Shown piece after piece: positions 43,460-53,773 of a DNA stretch of 64,000 nt. The stretch spans positions 186,001 to 250,000 of the forward strand of contig NZ_JAGTWO010000004.1 of the NCBI RefSeq assembly GCF_018842675.1. The letters run 5' to 3'. The notes under the pieces were generated by a model. That model searched no databases. It saw only the letters and a program-made list of their open reading frames with translations, and had not been told where the DNA came from. The stretch's first letter is position 1. Each line of letters starts with the position of its first letter. Made by a program: the position numbers and the translations under genes. The DNA is from Candidatus Pantoea bituminis (lineage in GTDB: Bacteria; Pseudomonadota; Gammaproteobacteria; Enterobacterales; Enterobacteriaceae).

Positions 43460-43517
43460 ATCACACTGTTAGCTTCGATAGGTTTTTGCTTGATGGGGTG
43501 AGGAGCACCCGATTTTC

Positions 43518-44119
43518 ATGGAACTGAGCCTTTTTTATCGATGTTGGGTTTTCTCTGGGTCGCCGCGATCACGCCTGGCCCTAATAATATGTTACTCACC
43601 GCCTCGGGCGCCAATTTTGGCTTTATGCGCACCATTCCGCTGATGATTGGCATCATGATCGGCATGCAGGTCATGTTACTGATGGTGGCGTTCGGTGTGG
43701 GCGGCCTGATCGTGCTTTATCCTTCACTGCATTTATTCCTTAAGATTGCCGGTAGCCTCTATCTCTTGTGGCTGGCGTGGAAGATTGCGACCGCAGCTTA
43801 TGAAAAACTGGAAACCGATGATGCACCCGCAGCACCCATGCCATTTTGGCAGGGCGGATTATTACAGTTAATCAATCCCAAAGCCTGGTTAATGGCGTTG
43901 GGCGCGGTAGCCAGCTTTAGTCTGGCGGGCGAGGCGTATCGCCATTCCGTGATGGCAATTAGCCTTGGAATGTTCATTGTGAATTTGCTGTCAGGGGTAA
44001 TCTGGATGGGGTTTGGCGCGATGATTGGCCGCATCCTTCGCAGCCGCCGGGCTTGGACAATTTTCAACGTGGCAATGGGCGCATTAACCGCAGCCTGCGT
44101 GCTGTTGATCTGGCATTGA
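43518..44119 (+). CDS. LysE/RhtB-family amino-acid exporter (frame broken by a 1-nt deletion near the start)
   Basis: The product is a 200-residue LysE/YggA/RhtB-type membrane exporter with the family signature ITPGPNNML near the N-terminus and about six hydrophobic segments. ATG at 43518 gives MELSLF; one more T in the run 43531-43536 continues LSMLGFLWVAAITPGPNNM. Without it, the first readable start loses the first half-helix. It converges on the LacI-type gene, with stops one base apart. The exported substrate is unknown. Confidence 0.85.
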
Positions 44120-44120
44120 G

Positions 44121-45101
44121 TTAACTGGAAGCGCGTTCAACGCGCTTCCAGGGCAACACTTCCCGAATAATCGGCGCACGTGGATGGCGAATTTTTTCCA
44201 GCAGCAGCTGCACGCTGCGCGCGCCGAGCTGATACATCGGCTGTTCGATAGTGGTCAACGGCGGATTCAGGCTGCTGGTAAAAGGAATACCGTCAAAGCC
44301 CACAACGGCTAAATCTTCGGGTATCCGAAACCCGGCTTCCAGCGCGGTATGAATCACGCCAACCGCTAATACGTCAGAAACGGCAAACACCGCATCCGGT
44401 GGTTCCGGCTTCGTCATCAGTTCGCGTAACGCTTTGCTACCCGCTTCGCAGGAGATATTTTCGGCATAGGCCACGCCCATCCAATCCAAACCCAGTTCTT
44501 CAATCGCCTGGCGATACCCTTTTTCACGATGATGTGAGTAGAGATAGCGCATATCGCCGTTTACCAGCCCGATGCGTTTACGCCCTTTGCCTGCCAGATA
44601 ATGCACGGTGTCACGTGCGGCACCAAGATGATCGATGGTGACAGAAGAAGCCTGAATCAGCGGATCGAATTCCGAACACTGCACCCAAGGCGCATTGCCG
44701 ATGATGGTGTTGAGATCTTGTAAACCTGCCGCTGCATCCATAGTAATCACGCCATCCACTACTTTCCCGGTCAGCAAGGCCAGATAGGCCGCTTCACGCT
44801 GCAGCTGTGAAGCCGAATGACAGAGCAAAATATGATAACCGTGGATTTCAGCCTCAGCTTCAATCCCCTGAACTACCCGTGAACAGAAGGGATTAGTGAT
44901 GTCAGAAATTAACACCATTAACATATGGCTTTGTGACGTACGCAGTTGGCGCGCTAACAAATTTGGCTGATAAGCGCTGGCGGAAATAGCTGATAAGACC
45001 TTTTGGCGGGTAGCCGGTTTAACGCCGGGATGTTGGTTCAGAACCCTTGAAACGGTGGCTTTGGATACGCCAGCCAACTGAGCAACTTTCTCTATCGACA
45101 T
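44121..45101 (-). CDS. LacI/GalR-family transcriptional regulator
   Basis: The protein begins MSIEKVAQLAGVSKATVSRVLNQHPGVKPATRQKVLSAI, a standard LacI helix-turn-helix and hinge, followed by a periplasmic-binding-like effector domain (VLISDITNPFCSRVVQGIEAEA ... VVGFDGIPFTSSLNPPLTTIEQP). ATG at 45101 fits the family start better than the TTG nine bases upstream. It is divergent from tauA, so it could control tau genes, or the convergent exporter; neither is proven. LacI members usually sense sugars or nucleosides, which does not fit taurine well. The 267-base spacer 45102-45368 holds the divergent promoters. Confidence 0.9.
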   Translation of the reverse strand: MSIEKVAQLAGVSKATVSRVLNQHPGVKPATRQKVLSAISASAYQPNLLARQLRTSQSHMLMVLISDITNPFCSRVVQGIEAEAEIHGYHILLCHSASQLQREAAYLALLTGKVVDGVITMDAAAGLQDLNTIIGNAPWVQCSEFDPLIQASSVTIDHLGAARDTVHYLAGKGRKRIGLVNGDMRYLYSHHREKGYRQAIEELGLDWMGVAYAENISCEAGSKALRELMTKPEPPDAVFAVSDVLAVGVIHTALEAGFRIPEDLAVVGFDGIPFTSSLNPPLTTIEQPMYQLGARSVQLLLEKIRHPRAPIIREVLPWKRVERASS

Positions 45102-45368
45102 CGAACACAAAGCCCTTCATTAGCCAGCAAAAAAGAGGATATACCAATATCACAACCCGAATGTGAGCGCATAACCTATTTCCGCCTTTACGCTTTTTTA
45201 ACGTTATCGACTGCAGTCTTGACTGCTTTTCTAATTGCATCCAGTGCATGAGTTTTGCGGATTTTGATCTAAGAACTTATTTCTATTAGGGATAATTTTT
45301 AATTCCTTCATGAAATTAAACGTCTCAGTGAAACTGCCTGCATCATAAAAGCATCGGGGTGCAGCATC

Positions 45369-46348
45369 ATGGTAGTAAAAGGACGATTGTCAATTTTAGC
45401 GGCGGCATTGGCGCTGCTGACATTCCAGGCGGCAGCGGTAAACGTCACAGTGGCGTACCAGACTTCAGCGGAACCAGCCAAAGTTGCGCAGGCGGACAAT
45501 ACGTTTGCGAAAGAGAGCGGCGCAACGGTTGACTGGCGCAAATTCGACAGTGGTGCAGGCGTGTTGCGTGCACTCGCTTCGGGTGACGTACAAATCGGTA
45601 ATATCGGTTCTAGCCCGCTAGCGGTTGCGGCGACGCAGCAGTTACCCATAGAAGCATTCCTGCTGGCCTCTCAGCTGGGAAATTCAGAAGCGTTCGTGGT
45701 GAAAAAAGCATTACCAGCCCGAAAGACCTGATCGGTAAACGCATCGCTGTTCCTTTCATTTCAACGACGCATTACAGCTTGTTGGCCGCACTTAAGCATT
45801 GGGGCATCAAGCCTTCGCAGGTTCAGCTTGTTAACCTTCAACCGCCCGCCATTATTGCCGCCTGGCAGCGTGGCGACATTGATGGCGCTTACGTCTGGGC
45901 TCCCGCCGTTAACCAGCTGGAGAAAGAGGGCAAGGTGCTGACAGATTCTTCACAAGTGGGCAGCTGGGGCGCGCCAACCCTCGACGTTTGGGTGGTACGC
46001 AAAGACTTCGCCGAACAGCATCCCGATATCGTAACGGCTTTCGCCCGTAGTGCATTGGCAGCACAGAAACCTTACATCGATAACCCTGATGAATGGCTGA
46101 AACAGCCAGACAACCTGAGCAAGCTGTCTCGTCTGAGCGGCGTGCCGGAAGCGCAAGTTGCGGGACTGGTGAAAGGCAACACTTATCTCACTGCACAGCA
46201 GCAGGTTGAGCAGTTAGGCAAGCCGGTTAACAAGGCGATTGTCGATACCGCGCAGTTCCTGAAAGAGCAGGGCCGTGTGCCGCAGGCGGAGAGTGACTAC
46301 AGCAGCTTCGTCACTACGCGTTTTGTTGCGCCGTTAGCTAAACCCTAA
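45369..46348 (+). CDS. tauA: Taurine ABC transporter substrate-binding protein TauA (frame broken by a 1-nt deletion)
   Basis: TauA captures taurine in the periplasm. A signal peptide (RLSILAAALALLTFQAAA) precedes VNVTVAYQTSAEPAKVAQADNTFAKESGATVDWRKFDSG, which closely follows E. coli TauA. The frame breaks after VVKK at 45702-45708 (AAAAAAG). One more base, probably G, gives KKGITSPKDLIGKRIAVPFISTTHYSLLAALKHWGIKP. Restored length is 326 residues (E. coli 320). It is the first gene of tauABCD. Confidence 0.95.
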
Positions 46349-46369
46349 GTCACCTTGTAAGGAGTCACT

Positions 46370-47137
46370 ATGCTACGCATCGCGCATCTTAATGCTCGTT
46401 ACGCCGGACAACCCGCCTTGCAGGACATCAATCTGCAAGTGGATAAAAGCGAACTGCTGGTGGTGCTGGGCCCATCGGGTTGCGGCAAAACCACGCTGCT
46501 CAACCTGATTGCCGGTTTTCTTCCGGTTGAATCTGGCAGCATCACGTTGGAAGGCAAGACGATCAATGGCCCGGGCGCGGAGCGTGGCGTGGTATTCCAA
46601 AATGAAGGATTGCTGCCCTGGCGCAATGTCCTCGACAACGTTGCGTTTGGCTTACAGCTAGCCGGCATGGCGCGTCAGGAACGCGAAACTATTGCGCGCC
46701 GGTTGATCAAAAAAGTGGGACTGGAAGGTGCGGAAAAACGCCAGATTTGGCAGCTTTCCGGTGGACAGCGCCAGCGTGTAGGGATTGCGCGAGCCTTAGC
46801 TGCCGATCCGCAACTGTTATTGCTGGACGAACCGTTTGGAGCACTTGACGCTTTTACCCGCGAACAGATGCAAACGTTGCTACTGACGCTGTGGCGCGAC
46901 AGCGGCAAACAGATTCTGTTGATTACCCACGATATCGAAGAAGCCATTTTTCTTGCCAGCGAATTGATTCTGCTTTCACCGGGGCCGGGCCGCATTGTTG
47001 AGCGACTGCATCTTGATTTTGGACAGCGCTTTGCCAGTGGTGAAGCGTGCCGCAGTATCAAATCTGATCCAGCGTTCATTGCTCAACGCGAATATGTGCT
47101 GAGCCGCGTCTTTGCCCAGCGAGAGGCTTTTGTATGA
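46370..47137 (+). CDS. tauB: Taurine ABC transporter ATPase TauB
   Basis: TauB is the 255-residue ATPase. Walker [12 protein letters not shown], signature [15 protein letters not shown] and Walker [13 protein letters not shown] are complete, with the H-loop in [16 protein letters not shown] precedes the ATG. Its stop overlaps the tauC start (ATGA). Confidence 0.97.
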   Translation: MLRIAHLNARYAGQPALQDINLQVDKSELLVVLGPSGCGKTTLLNLIAGFLPVESGSITLEGKTINGPGAERGVVFQNEGLLPWRNVLDNVAFGLQLAGMARQERETIARRLIKKVGLEGAEKRQIWQLSGGQRQRVGIARALAADPQLLLLDEPFGALDAFTREQMQTLLLTLWRDSGKQILLITHDIEEAIFLASELILLSPGPGRIVERLHLDFGQRFASGEACRSIKSDPAFIAQREYVLSRVFAQREAFV

Positions 47138-47960
47138 GCGCCTTAATCAACGACAAAACCAGCGTGGCACGACGCCGCCTGCATTGGCCGCTCTCCATGC
47201 AACTCAGCCTGAGCTTGCTGAGTTTACTGACGCTGTTGCTGGTGTGGTGGGGCGTCACGGCGCTTGGCCTGATTGCGCCGCTGTTCTTGCCTTCACCGCA
47301 GCAGGTGCTGAGCAAGCTGTTCCTGATTGCCAGCGCCCAAGGATTTATGGACGCCACGCTGTGGCAGCATCTGGCCGCGAGCCTAACGCGCATGGTCATT
47401 GCTTTGCTGGCGGCGGCGGCAATCGGTATCCCGGTTGGCATTGCGATGGGGCTGAGTCCGGCAGTGCGTGGGTTACTCGATCCGCTAATAGAGCTTTATC
47501 GTCCGGTACCGCCGCTGGCGTATTTGCCGCTGATGGTGATCTGGTTTGGCATCGGCGAAACCTCGAAAATTTTGCTGATTTACCTGGCGATATTCGCGCC
47601 GGTTGCTCTGTCAACGCTGGCTGGCGTACGTAATGCGCAGCAGGTGCGTATTCGTGCCGCGCAAGCGCTCGGTGCCAGCCGTTGGCAAATCTTGCGCTGG
47701 GTTATTTTGCCTGGTGCGTTGCCAGAAATTCTTACCGGTCTGCGTATTGGCTTGGGGTGGGCTGGTCAACGCTGGTGGCTGCTGAATTGATCGCTGCAAC
47801 GCGTGGACTCGGTTTTATGGTGCAGTCAGCCGGAGAATTCCTCGCTACCGATGTGGTGCTGGCCGGAATTGCCGTGATTGCCGTGATTGCTTTTAGCTTA
47901 GAACTCGGGCTGCGCGCATTGCAGCGCCGCCTGACGCCCTGGAATGGAGAACAACAATGA
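47134..47960 (+). CDS. tauC: Taurine ABC transporter permease TauC (frame broken by a 1-nt deletion)
   Basis: TauC is the membrane permease, with several hydrophobic segments and the EAA-like loop [37 protein letters not shown]. The frame breaks at GGGG 47754-47757; one more G gives [31 protein letters not shown]. Restored length is 275 residues, equal to E. coli. It overlaps tauB and tauD by 4 bases each. Confidence 0.96.
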
Positions 47961-48795
47961 ACGAACGTCTGAATATCACTGCACTGGGCCCGAACATTGG
48001 TGCGCAGGTTGCTAACCTTGATTTAGCGCGTCCCTTAAGCGATGCGCAGTTTGAGCAGCTTTATCATGGCTTGCTGCGTCATCAGGTGCTTTTTTACGCG
48101 ATCAGGTGATTACCCCGGAGCAGCAGCGGGCGCTGGCAATACGATTTGGCGATTTACATATTCATCCGGTTTATCCGCATGCTGAAGGCGTGGAAGAGAT
48201 TATCGTGCTGGATACGCATCAGGATAATCCACCAGACAACGATAACTGGCATACCGACGTCACGTTTATCGATACGCCACCCGCGATTGCGATTTTAGCG
48301 TCAAAGGTGTTGCCGGAGTCTGGCGGCGATACGTTGTGGACCAGCGGCATTGCCGCCTATGAAGCGCTTTCTACGCCGCTTAAAACATTGCTGGCGGAAT
48401 TGCATGCCGAGCACGATTTCAAAAAATCGTTTCAGGAATTTAAATACCGCAAGAGTGAAGAAGAGCATCAGCGCTGGCAGCAAGCGGTGGCGAAGCATCC
48501 GCCGGTACAACACCCAGTGATTCGTACCCATCCGGTCAGCGGTAAAAAAGCGTTGTTCGTTAATGAAGGCTTTACTACGCGGATTGTTGATTTAAGTGAG
48601 AAAGAGAGCGAGGCGCTGTTAGGCTTTTTGTTTGCCCATGCGACTAAACCTGAGTTTCAGGTGCGCTGGCGCTGGCAGCCAAACGATGTCGCTATTTGGG
48701 ATAATCGCGTAACACAGCATTATGCCAATGCGGATTATTATCCGGCGCGGCGGGTGATGCATCGGGCGACAGTGTTAGGCGATAAACCGGTTTGA
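47957..48795 (+). CDS. tauD: Taurine dioxygenase TauD (frame broken by a 1-nt deletion)
   Basis: TauD is an Fe(II)/2-oxoglutarate dioxygenase that releases sulfite from taurine. The start at 47957 gives [29 protein letters not shown]. The frame is lost at the T run 48090-48095; one more T gives [20 protein letters not shown]. Iron ligands are in NWHTDVTF (HxD) and the C-terminal [15 protein letters not shown] near the end carries the 2-oxoglutarate-binding arginine. Restored length is 279 residues (E. coli 283). Confidence 0.96.
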
Positions 48796-48837
48796 TTTTT
48801 GCGGGCTGGATTCGTAGTTTGTGCCTCAGACAGTGCT

Positions 48838-48966
48838 GGTTGTCCCCCATCCCGGCCTTCCCCGCTAAGCGGGGAAGGCGACGCTGCCGCATGCTGACAC
48901 CGAATTCGCATGTTGCAGCATCTTCCTCCCCCATGTATGGGGGAGGACTGAGGTGGGGGACAAACG
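48838..48966 (-). repeat. 130-bp palindromic dispersed repeat, copy 2 (inverted)
   Basis: This is copy 1 (302-430) in inverted orientation with about 90% identity by eye, including a shared 25-base central core. Its hairpin GCCTTCCCCGC/GCGGGGAAGGC (48855-48879) is a perfect 11-bp stem, and the other arm CCTCCCCC/GGGGGAGG (48925-48946) an 8-bp stem. It fills most of the 191-base gap between the convergent stop codons of tauD and yheS, ending 20 bases past the yheS stop, and may serve as terminator there. The gap holds no gene. Confidence 0.88.
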
Positions 48967-48986
48967 ACCTCGCACTAAAAAGCGTC

Positions 48987-50894
48987 TTAAATTGATGCCA
49001 TCATCTGCTCTAACTTTTCTTGCGCTTCAAGCCACGCCATTTCGACCTCTTCCAGCGCCGATTTACTCTCTGCCTGCTGCTGCAGCGCGGCGGTTAAATC
49101 GGCTTTGCGGCTTTGATCGTAAATAGCGCTGTCGGAAAGCTGCGCTTCAGCGTCAGCCAACTGGCTTTGCCATTTGCTCATCTGCTTTTCCAGCTTCTCG
49201 ATCTCTTTACGCAGCGGCTGAGTTTGGCTACGCAATTCGGCATCACGGCGCTTTTGATCTTTACGCGACTGCGCGCTGTTGACGTTATCCTGCTTGGGCG
49301 CGCTATCTTGTTGCGCCTGCTGCTTCTGCAAATCACTCAACCATTGCTGGTAATCTTCCAGATCGCCCGGAAAAACATCAACTTTACCGTCATGAACTAA
49401 ATAGAGATCGTCGGTGGTGGCGCGGAGCAGGTGACGATCGTGCGACACCACCACCAGCGCGCCTTCAAAGTCGATCAATGCTTCAGTCAGCGCTTGACGC
49501 ATGTCTAAATCAAGGTGGTTGGTCGGTTCATCAAGCAACAGCAGGTTAGGGCGCTGCCAGACAATCAGTGCCAACACCAGACGCGCTTTTTCACCGCCAG
49601 AAAAGCGTTCAGTAATTTCACTGACTTTATCGCCCTGGAAACCAAAGCCGCCTAAATAATCACGCAACTGCTGTTCCAATACCTTGGGCGCAATGCGGGC
49701 GAGATGTTGCAATGGTGATTCATCGGCGCGCAAAAATTCCAACTGATGCTGAGCGAAGTAGCCCAGTTTGATGCCTTTTGCTAAACCAATCTGACCTTGA
49801 AGCGCATCCAGTTCGCCTGCCAATAGCTTAATCAGCGTTGATTTACCCGCGCCATTACGGCCCAGTAAACCGATGCGCGAACCCGGCACCAGGTTCAGTT
49901 TGATGGCGTCAAGAATGATGCGATCACCATAGCCGGCGGTGACTTTCTCCATTTTGAGTAATGGATTCGGCAAGCTTTCCGGTGGACGGAAACTGAAGGT
50001 GAACGGGTTATCCACGTGCGCAGGCGCAATCATCTCCATGCGTTCCAGCATTTTGATGCGGCTTTGCGCCTGTTTAGCTTTAGATGCTTTGGCGCGGAAG
50101 CGATCAATGTAGCTGTGTAAATGCGCCACCTTTTCTTGCTGGCTTTCATACAGCGACTGCTGCTGTGCCAGTTTGGCGACGCGCTGACGCTCAAACGACG
50201 TGTAATTGCCGGTATATTCAAACAACGATTGCTGTTCAATATGGATGATCTTGTCCACAACGGGATCGAGGAAATCACGGTCATGGGAAATCAGGATCAG
50301 CGTGCCTTCATAGCTTTTAAGCCAGCGCTCCAGCCAAATCACCGCGTCAAGATCGAGGTGGTTTGTAGGTTCATCCAGCAGCAGCAAATCAGAGCGGCAA
50401 ATCAGCGCTTGTGCCAGGTTGAGGCGCATACGCCAGCCACCGGAGAAATCGCTTACCGGACGTTGCAATTGTTCCTGACTAAAGCCCAAACCGTGCAGCA
50501 GACTTGAGGCGCGAGCCGGTATGCTCCACGCCTGAACCGCATCCAGTTTGCCGTGCAAAAGCGCAATGGCGTTGCCATCGTTGCGTGCATTCGCGTCAGC
50601 TAATTCAGATTCAAGCTGGCGGAATTCGCGATCGCCATCAATAACGTAGTCAAGAGCCGGTTTGCTCAAGGCAGGTGTTTCCTGATTAACCCAAGCCAAT
50701 GCCCAGTTACCAGGAAAGGTCATGCTGCCGGCATCGCTGGTGATCTCACCTTTTAGCAGCGACAGCAGTGTGGATTTACCACAGCCGTTTTTCCCCACTA
50801 ATCCGACTTTCTGGCCAGGATTGATGGTGGCGGTGGCATTGTCGAGCAAGACGCGGATGCCGCGGCGTATTTGTAAGGCTGAAAAGACAATCAT
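48987..50894 (-). CDS. yheS: ABC-F ATPase YheS
   Basis: YheS is a soluble ABC-F protein with two ATPase cassettes: Walker A GLVGKNGCGKST (near residue 33) and GLLGRNGAGKST (near 343), signatures SGGWRMRLNLAQAL and SGGEKARLVLALIV, and a linker between. A Lys/Gln-rich coiled-coil C-terminus follows (QQAQQDSAPK... KEIEKLEKQMSKWQ). ABC-F members act on ribosomes; YheS's exact role is less clear. The 635 residues agree with E. coli (637). Confidence 0.96.
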   Translation of the reverse strand: MIVFSALQIRRGIRVLLDNATATINPGQKVGLVGKNGCGKSTLLSLLKGEITSDAGSMTFPGNWALAWVNQETPALSKPALDYVIDGDREFRQLESELADANARNDGNAIALLHGKLDAVQAWSIPARASSLLHGLGFSQEQLQRPVSDFSGGWRMRLNLAQALICRSDLLLLDEPTNHLDLDAVIWLERWLKSYEGTLILISHDRDFLDPVVDKIIHIEQQSLFEYTGNYTSFERQRVAKLAQQQSLYESQQEKVAHLHSYIDRFRAKASKAKQAQSRIKMLERMEMIAPAHVDNPFTFSFRPPESLPNPLLKMEKVTAGYGDRIILDAIKLNLVPGSRIGLLGRNGAGKSTLIKLLAGELDALQGQIGLAKGIKLGYFAQHQLEFLRADESPLQHLARIAPKVLEQQLRDYLGGFGFQGDKVSEITERFSGGEKARLVLALIVWQRPNLLLLDEPTNHLDLDMRQALTEALIDFEGALVVVSHDRHLLRATTDDLYLVHDGKVDVFPGDLEDYQQWLSDLQKQQAQQDSAPKQDNVNSAQSRKDQKRRDAELRSQTQPLRKEIEKLEKQMSKWQSQLADAEAQLSDSAIYDQSRKADLTAALQQQAESKSALEEVEMAWLEAQEKLEQMMASI

Positions 50895-51003
50895 AAGCGC
50901 CGTATCGTCAGAATATGTTAATTTACAGGCAACATAATAAGATTTTGCTGGTCGTGCATGGTAGCGGAAAAGCGCACCAATGACGACGATTTGGAGGGTA
51001 ACG

Positions 51004-51555
51004 ATGTCGCAGCCACCGAAGATTTTGCTGCTTTACGCCCACCCGGAATCACAGGATTCGGTTGCTAATCGGATTTTGCTGCAACCGGCTCAGGCAATGG
51101 AACATGTCACGGTTCGCGATCTCTACGCGATCTATCCGGACTTTTTTATTGATATTCACCGAGAGCAAGAACTCTTGCGTGAACATCAGGTCATTGTTTT
51201 TCAACACCCACTTTATACTTATAGCTGTCCATCGCTGCTGAAAGAGTGGCTGGATCGCGTACTGTCGCGCGGGTTTGCCAATGGTACCGATGGCAATGCG
51301 CTGGAAGGGAAATATTGGCGCAGCGTGGTGACGACCGGTGAACCTGAAGGCGCTTTTCAAAGCCAGGGCCTAAATCGCTATCGCATGAATGACATCATGC
51401 TGCCGTTTGAGCTGACCGCGCAGATGTGCAGTATGCACTGGATGCCACCGATGATTATCTATTGGGCGCGCCGCCAGAATCCCGAGTTGATGAAAAATTA
51501 TGCCCGCGCCTATGGCGATTGGCTGGCAGCACCGCTGTCGAATGGAGGGTTGTAA
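51004..51555 (+). CDS. kefG: KefB ancillary quinone oxidoreductase KefG
   Basis: KefG is a 183-residue flavodoxin-like NAD(P)H:quinone oxidoreductase that binds KefB and is required for its full activity. Visible features are [17 protein letters not shown] and [25 protein letters not shown] at 51004 follows GGAGGG. Its TAA overlaps the kefB ATG by one base. Confidence 0.95.
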   Translation: MSQPPKILLLYAHPESQDSVANRILLQPAQAMEHVTVRDLYAIYPDFFIDIHREQELLREHQVIVFQHPLYTYSCPSLLKEWLDRVLSRGFANGTDGNALEGKYWRSVVTTGEPEGAFQSQGLNRYRMNDIMLPFELTAQMCSMHWMPPMIIYWARRQNPELMKNYARAYGDWLAAPLSNGGL

Positions 51556-53360
51556 TGGGAGGACAAACGCTGCTGACCGCAGGAGTGATTTATCTGGTTG
51601 CGGCGGTGCTGATTGTACCCGTGGCGGCTCGCCTCGGTATTGGTGCAGTTTTGGGGTATTTGGTGGCGGGCATCGCTATCGGCCCGTGGGGATTAGGATT
51701 TATTAGCGACGTCGAAGAAATTCTGCATTTCTCTGAACTTGGCGTTGTTTTCCTGATGTTTATCATTGGGCTGGAGCTGAACCCTTCAAAGCTTTGGTCA
51801 CTTCGTCGATCAATCTTTGGCGTAGGCGCCGCTCAGGTTATCTTCTCAGCCGCGATTCTTGGCACGCTGCTCTGGTTGAGTCATTTTGACTGGCAAGCTG
51901 CAGTGATCGGTGGGATTGGTTTAGCCATGTCCTCCACCGCAATGGCATTGCAGTTGATGCGTGACAAAGGCATGAACCGCAGCGAGTCAGGGCAGCTGGG
52001 CTTTTCTGTGCTGCTATTTCAGGACATCGCGGTTATTCCAGCGCTGGCATTGATTCCTCTTTTAGCCGGAACCGACAGCGGACACATCGACTGGCTAAAA
52101 CTTGGCATGAAAGTGCTGGCGTTTGCGGGCATGTTGATTGGTGGCCGCTATTTGCTGCGCCCGATATTCCGTTACATCGCCGCTTCGGGCGTGCGTGAGG
52201 TGTTTACTGCCGCGTCGCTGCTGTTGGTGCTGGGATCAGCGCTGTTTATGGACGCGCTGGGTTTGTCTATGGCGCTTGGCACATTCATCGCCGGGATTCT
52301 GCTGGCGGAAAGCGAATATCGTCATGAGCTGGAAGTGGCTATTGATCCCTTCAAGGGCTTGCTGCTGGGCTTGTTCTTTATTTCCGTGGGCATGGCGTTA
52401 AACCTTGGCGTGCTTTATACCCATATCTTTACCATCTTACTCGGCGTGCTGATTCTGGTAGTGGTTAAAACGCTGGTGCTGTATGTGTTGGGCAGAATGT
52501 TCGGCTTGCGCAGTTCAGAGCGTCAGCAGTTTGCCGGTGTGTTAAGTCAAGGCGGTGAATTCGCCTTCGTGCTCTTTTCCGCCGCTTCATCGGCAAAATT
52601 GTTCTCTGGCGATCAGCTGCCGTTGCTGCTGGTGACAGTAACCTTATCAATGATGACCACGCCGCTGCTGATGAAAGGAATTGATCGGCTACTGGCGCGC
52701 CGTTTCAACGAAACGGATGAGAATGCAGAGAAGCATTTTGTTGAAGACGACCAGCCGCAGGTGATTGTGGTCGGTTTTGGACGTTTTGGTCAGGTTATCG
52801 GACGCTTGTTGATGGCTAATAACAAGCGGATTACCGTTTTGGAACGTGACATCAGCGCGGTCAGCCTGATGCGTAAATATGGTTACAAGGTTTATTACGG
52901 TGATGCAACTGAGCTGGAGTTGCTGCGTGCAGCAGGTGCAGCCAGCGCCCAATCCATTGTGATTACCTGTAATGAACCCGAAGACACTATGACTATTGTT
53001 CATCTTTGCCAACAGCATTTTCCGCAGTTGCAGATTTTGGCGCGCGCACGTGGACGTGTTGAAGCTCACGAACTGCTACTGTCGGGCGTGACACAATTCT
53101 CACGTGAGACGTTCTCCAGTGCGCTGGAGCTGGGCCGTAAGGCATTAATGTCGTTAGGCATGCATCCACATCAGGCACAGCGCGCGCAGCTGCATTTCCG
53201 TCGTTTGGATATGCGCATGTTACGTGAGCTTATGCCTAACCATGCGGACAGCGCGCAGGTTTCTCGTGTTCGTGAGGCGCGTCGTGAACTGGAGGATATC
53301 TTCCGTCGCGAGATGCAACAGGAGAAGCGTCAGCTGGATGGTTGGGATGATGACGAGTAA
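51555..53360 (+). CDS. kefB: Glutathione-gated potassium/proton antiporter KefB
   Basis: KefB is an inner-membrane CPA2 antiporter that acidifies the cytoplasm during electrophile stress. The N-terminal two thirds hold about 12 membrane helices ([39 protein letters not shown]); a C-terminal RCK domain follows ([30 protein letters not shown]). Length 601 equals E. coli. ATG at 51555 is chosen; longer upstream frames would run through kefG. Confidence 0.97.
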   Translation: MGGQTLLTAGVIYLVAAVLIVPVAARLGIGAVLGYLVAGIAIGPWGLGFISDVEEILHFSELGVVFLMFIIGLELNPSKLWSLRRSIFGVGAAQVIFSAAILGTLLWLSHFDWQAAVIGGIGLAMSSTAMALQLMRDKGMNRSESGQLGFSVLLFQDIAVIPALALIPLLAGTDSGHIDWLKLGMKVLAFAGMLIGGRYLLRPIFRYIAASGVREVFTAASLLLVLGSALFMDALGLSMALGTFIAGILLAESEYRHELEVAIDPFKGLLLGLFFISVGMALNLGVLYTHIFTILLGVLILVVVKTLVLYVLGRMFGLRSSERQQFAGVLSQGGEFAFVLFSAASSAKLFSGDQLPLLLVTVTLSMMTTPLLMKGIDRLLARRFNETDENAEKHFVEDDQPQVIVVGFGRFGQVIGRLLMANNKRITVLERDISAVSLMRKYGYKVYYGDATELELLRAAGAASAQSIVITCNEPEDTMTIVHLCQQHFPQLQILARARGRVEAHELLLSGVTQFSRETFSSALELGRKALMSLGMHPHQAQRAQLHFRRLDMRMLRELMPNHADSAQVSRVREARRELEDIFRREMQQEKRQLDGWDDDE

Positions 53361-53383
53361 AAAGACAACACAGGCAGGACACA

Positions 53384-53578
53384 ATGCGTAAACGATTTAT
53401 TGCTGGTGCGGTCTGTCCGCACTGTCAGGAAAAAGACACGCTAGCGATGTGGCGTGAAAATAATGTTGATGTGGTTGAGTGTGTAAAATGCGGCCATCAG
53501 ATGCGTGAGGCTGATAAGCAGGCTCGCGATCAGGTTCGCAGCAATGAACAAGTTATTGGAATTTTCCATCCTGAGTAG
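53384..53578 (+). CDS. yheV: Zinc-ribbon protein YheV
   Basis: The 64-residue protein has two Cys pairs, CPHC (near residue 12) and CVKCGHQM (near 35), that form a zinc ribbon. It matches E. coli YheV closely; function is unknown. It starts 23 bases after kefB and is likely co-transcribed. Confidence 0.93.
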   Translation: MRKRFIAGAVCPHCQEKDTLAMWRENNVDVVECVKCGHQMREADKQARDQVRSNEQVIGIFHPE

Positions 53579-53607
53579 CGGAATGGCGCAGCTTTTTTAA
53601 GCTTGAA

Positions 53608-53636
53608 CTTACAGCGGGATTGAATTCCGTTACAAT
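53608..53636 (+). promoter_or_regulatory. Putative slyD promoter
   Basis: CTTACA (53608-53613) and TACAAT (53631-53636) are spaced 17 bases. The predicted start near 53643 leaves a leader of about 130 bases with an inverted repeat CCCTCTCGTACC/GGGTCGCGAGAG-like (53652-53690). Confidence 0.45.
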
Positions 53637-53773
53637 TGGCGCCATTAACGCTGGGGTCGCGAGAGAAAGTAAAACCCTCTCGTACCCAGCCCCGAACCTT
53701 TCTGGTTGGTGTTATTGCACGCAAAAATAGACCAATGAGACGGGATCTCAGCTCTCAACGGTTAGGAGATATC

